Shown here: positions 62,459 to 64,000 of the stretch, one piece after another
How positions within the stretch are numbered: the first letter of the stretch is position 1
Layout: every line of letters starts with the position of its first letter
Source: Patagioenas fasciata
Taxonomy: Eukaryota > Chordata > Aves > Columbiformes > Columbidae
Direction: 5' to 3'
DNA length: 64,000 nt
Assembly: GCF_037038585.1 (NCBI RefSeq)
Contig: NC_092522.1
Location: 124,850,661 to 124,914,660, forward strand
Translations under genes and position numbers: made by a program
The notes under the pieces: generated by a model
What the model was told of the DNA's origin: nothing
The model's database searches: none
What the model saw: only the letters and a program-made list of their open reading frames with translations

Positions 62459-63075
62459 CACAGATTCACAGAATCACAGAATCCCGGAATGTTAGGGATT
62501 GGAAGGGACCTGGAAAGCTCATTCAGTGCAATCCCCCCGGAGCAGGAACACCCAGCTGAGGTTCCACAGGAAGGGGTCCAGGCGGGTTTGAATGTCTGCA
62601 GAGAAGGAGACTCCACAACCTCCCTGGGCAGCCTGGGCCAGGCTCTGACACCCTCACACCCAACAAGTTTCTTCTCATATTCAAGTGGAACCTCCTGTGT
62701 TCCAGTTTGCACCCATTGCCCCTTGTCCTGTCACTGGTTGTCACCCAGAAGAGCCTGGCTCCATCCTCCTGACACTGCCCCTTTCCATATTGATCCCCAT
62801 GAATGAGTCCCCCTTCAGTCTCCTCTTCTCCAGCTCCAGAGCCCCAGCTCCCTCAGCCTTTCCTCACACGGGAGATGCTCCACTCCCTTCAGCATCTTGG
62901 TGGCTGCGCTGGACTCTCTGCAGCAGTTCCCTGTCCTTCTGGAACTGAGGGGCCACAACTGGACACAATATTCCAGGTGTGGTCTCCCCAGGGCAGAGCA
63001 GAGGGGCAGGAGAACCTCTCTGACCTACTGACCACCCCCTTCTAACCCACCCCAGGTCCCATTGGCTTCCTGGCC
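62459..63075 (-). mobile_element. CR1 LINE 3' fragment (about 620 bp)
   Basis: Reversed copy of the subfamily at 36.8 and 57.0 kb, from CAGATTCACAGAATCACAGA to CCACCCCAGGTCCCATTGGC. Confidence 0.92.
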
Positions 63076-64000
63076 ACAAGGGCCTAGTGCTGGCTCAAAC
63101 AGTTGGGGAAGTTCTTTAGGACCATTGTCACTCACATCAAGCAGGGATGTCTCCTCCTCCCTGGCAGTGCTGCGCAGCCTTCAGCCCTGGAAAATACATT
63201 TGGTGATCATACAATGATAACAAAATGTTTGTACCCTGCCCAGCCCTGAAGGATTTTGCTGTGGTCTCCAGGCCAGGCTTCAGCAGATGTCTGAGCACGG
63301 GTGATGGGGAGAAGAGGTTGAGAGCTGAGCATGGTCGGGCCTGTGGGTGCCAAGAGCATCACAGTGGGGTGGGGAGCAGGTCCTACCACCTTCCTGCCTG
63401 GTCCCATCGGAAATGTCACCCCGAGAAGCTCTGGTCTTATTCCTACCTTAACCCTTGCTGGTGCCAACTCATTCTCCAGCTCTTTCAACTCTTCATCTGT
63501 TTCAGCTCAGCTCTTTTCCTGCTTGATTAAAGACCCTCCGCTACCAGCCGCTTGCCCCCAGGAGGGGTCATTGCACACTGGGACACGTTTTCTCCCTCAC
63601 GTTTATTTTGATGAGTGAAAAAGTCTGAGCTCGCTTTGGGAAGGAATTTGCAGACTGGGGATGTTCTGGCAACTCTTGACTCTGGGTCTTTGTTTTCCCT
63701 TGCACACAGGGACTCTGCTGGGTACAGAGGTGATGTCCATGTCCCCATCCATTCACTGACCATCCACCCAGCACCTCAGTAGCCTCGGGCAGATGGGGAT
63801 GCTGCCAAAAAAAAACCCCAAACTTGTTGCTATTTCATCTGCCTTAAACCCCACGCTGCTTAATGGTCCCCGAAGTGCTCCGACACCCAGTGTCCCAGCC
63901 CAGCCATTATCCTCTCATCCATCATCGTGTCGGAGGCAAAAGCTCCCGGCAGGGTTTAAGGTTGGCTCTGGGCGGGTGGAGGGGAATACTGAACAGTGTG
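63076..64000. other. Unique sequence at the right edge
   Basis: ATTAAA on the plus strand at about 63529 and AATAAA on the minus strand at about 63602 occur without an associated coding exon. Nothing else is recognised. Confidence 0.3.

Noticed and set aside
31000-64000. Exons of CIB4, CIMIP2C or OTOF expected upstream of KCNK3 by human synteny
   Set aside because: No EF-hand, C2 or other recognisable segment was seen in any frame; these genes probably lie beyond the right edge.

Overview
The window is nuclear DNA of a vertebrate, almost certainly a bird. It carries about two dozen CR1 LINE 3' fragments with the typical ATTCTATG-like ends, compact GC-rich genes with introns, CpG-island promoters and very many minisatellites. 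Nothing looks bacterial or viral: there are no operons, CRISPR arrays or phage genes. The species cannot be named from this stretch.

The left 28 kb holds two complete genes on the minus strand. SLC35F6 has six coding exons between 1185 and 6673 and splices to 371 codons, the length I recall for the human protein. KCNK3 (TASK-1, an acid-sensitive two-pore-domain K+ channel) has two coding exons, 27998-28280 and 13994-14865, separated by a 13.1 kb intron, and encodes 384 residues. The KCNK3-SLC35F6 pair in the same orientation matches human 2p23.3. At the left edge, the last coding exon of an unrecognised plus-strand gene (85-270) converges on SLC35F6. In human the next gene there would be CENPA on the same strand as SLC35F6, so this side may be rearranged.

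Region by region: 271-1184 holds convergent 3' ends. SLC35F6 introns carry CR1 copies, a large purine/pyrimidine microsatellite array and a degenerate minisatellite. 6674-12600 is the intergenic space, with the SLC35F6 promoter and five tandem repeats. 12600-13993 is the likely KCNK3 3' UTR. 14866-27997 is KCNK3 intron 1, with CR1 copies on its left and minisatellites on its right. 27480-28480 is the KCNK3 CpG island. 28450-35050 is a nearly continuous field of minisatellites upstream of KCNK3. 35.8-64 kb is gene-poor intergenic DNA with about 17 CR1 copies, one 74-bp minisatellite and one pentanucleotide array; no exon could be recognised there.

The two recognised genes are not known to work together. 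KCNK3 sets background K+ conductance at the plasma membrane; SLC35F6 is an EamA-type membrane transporter-like protein of lysosome/mitochondria. I found no convincing undescribed biological system. The most unusual material is in the repeats: an intron consisting almost entirely of one CR1, paired (TTTCC)n arrays that share a 146-bp flank, an 18-codon-periodic VNTR that leaves an open frame running into KCNK3, and a three-block AGAGG/AGGGG/AAGGG array.
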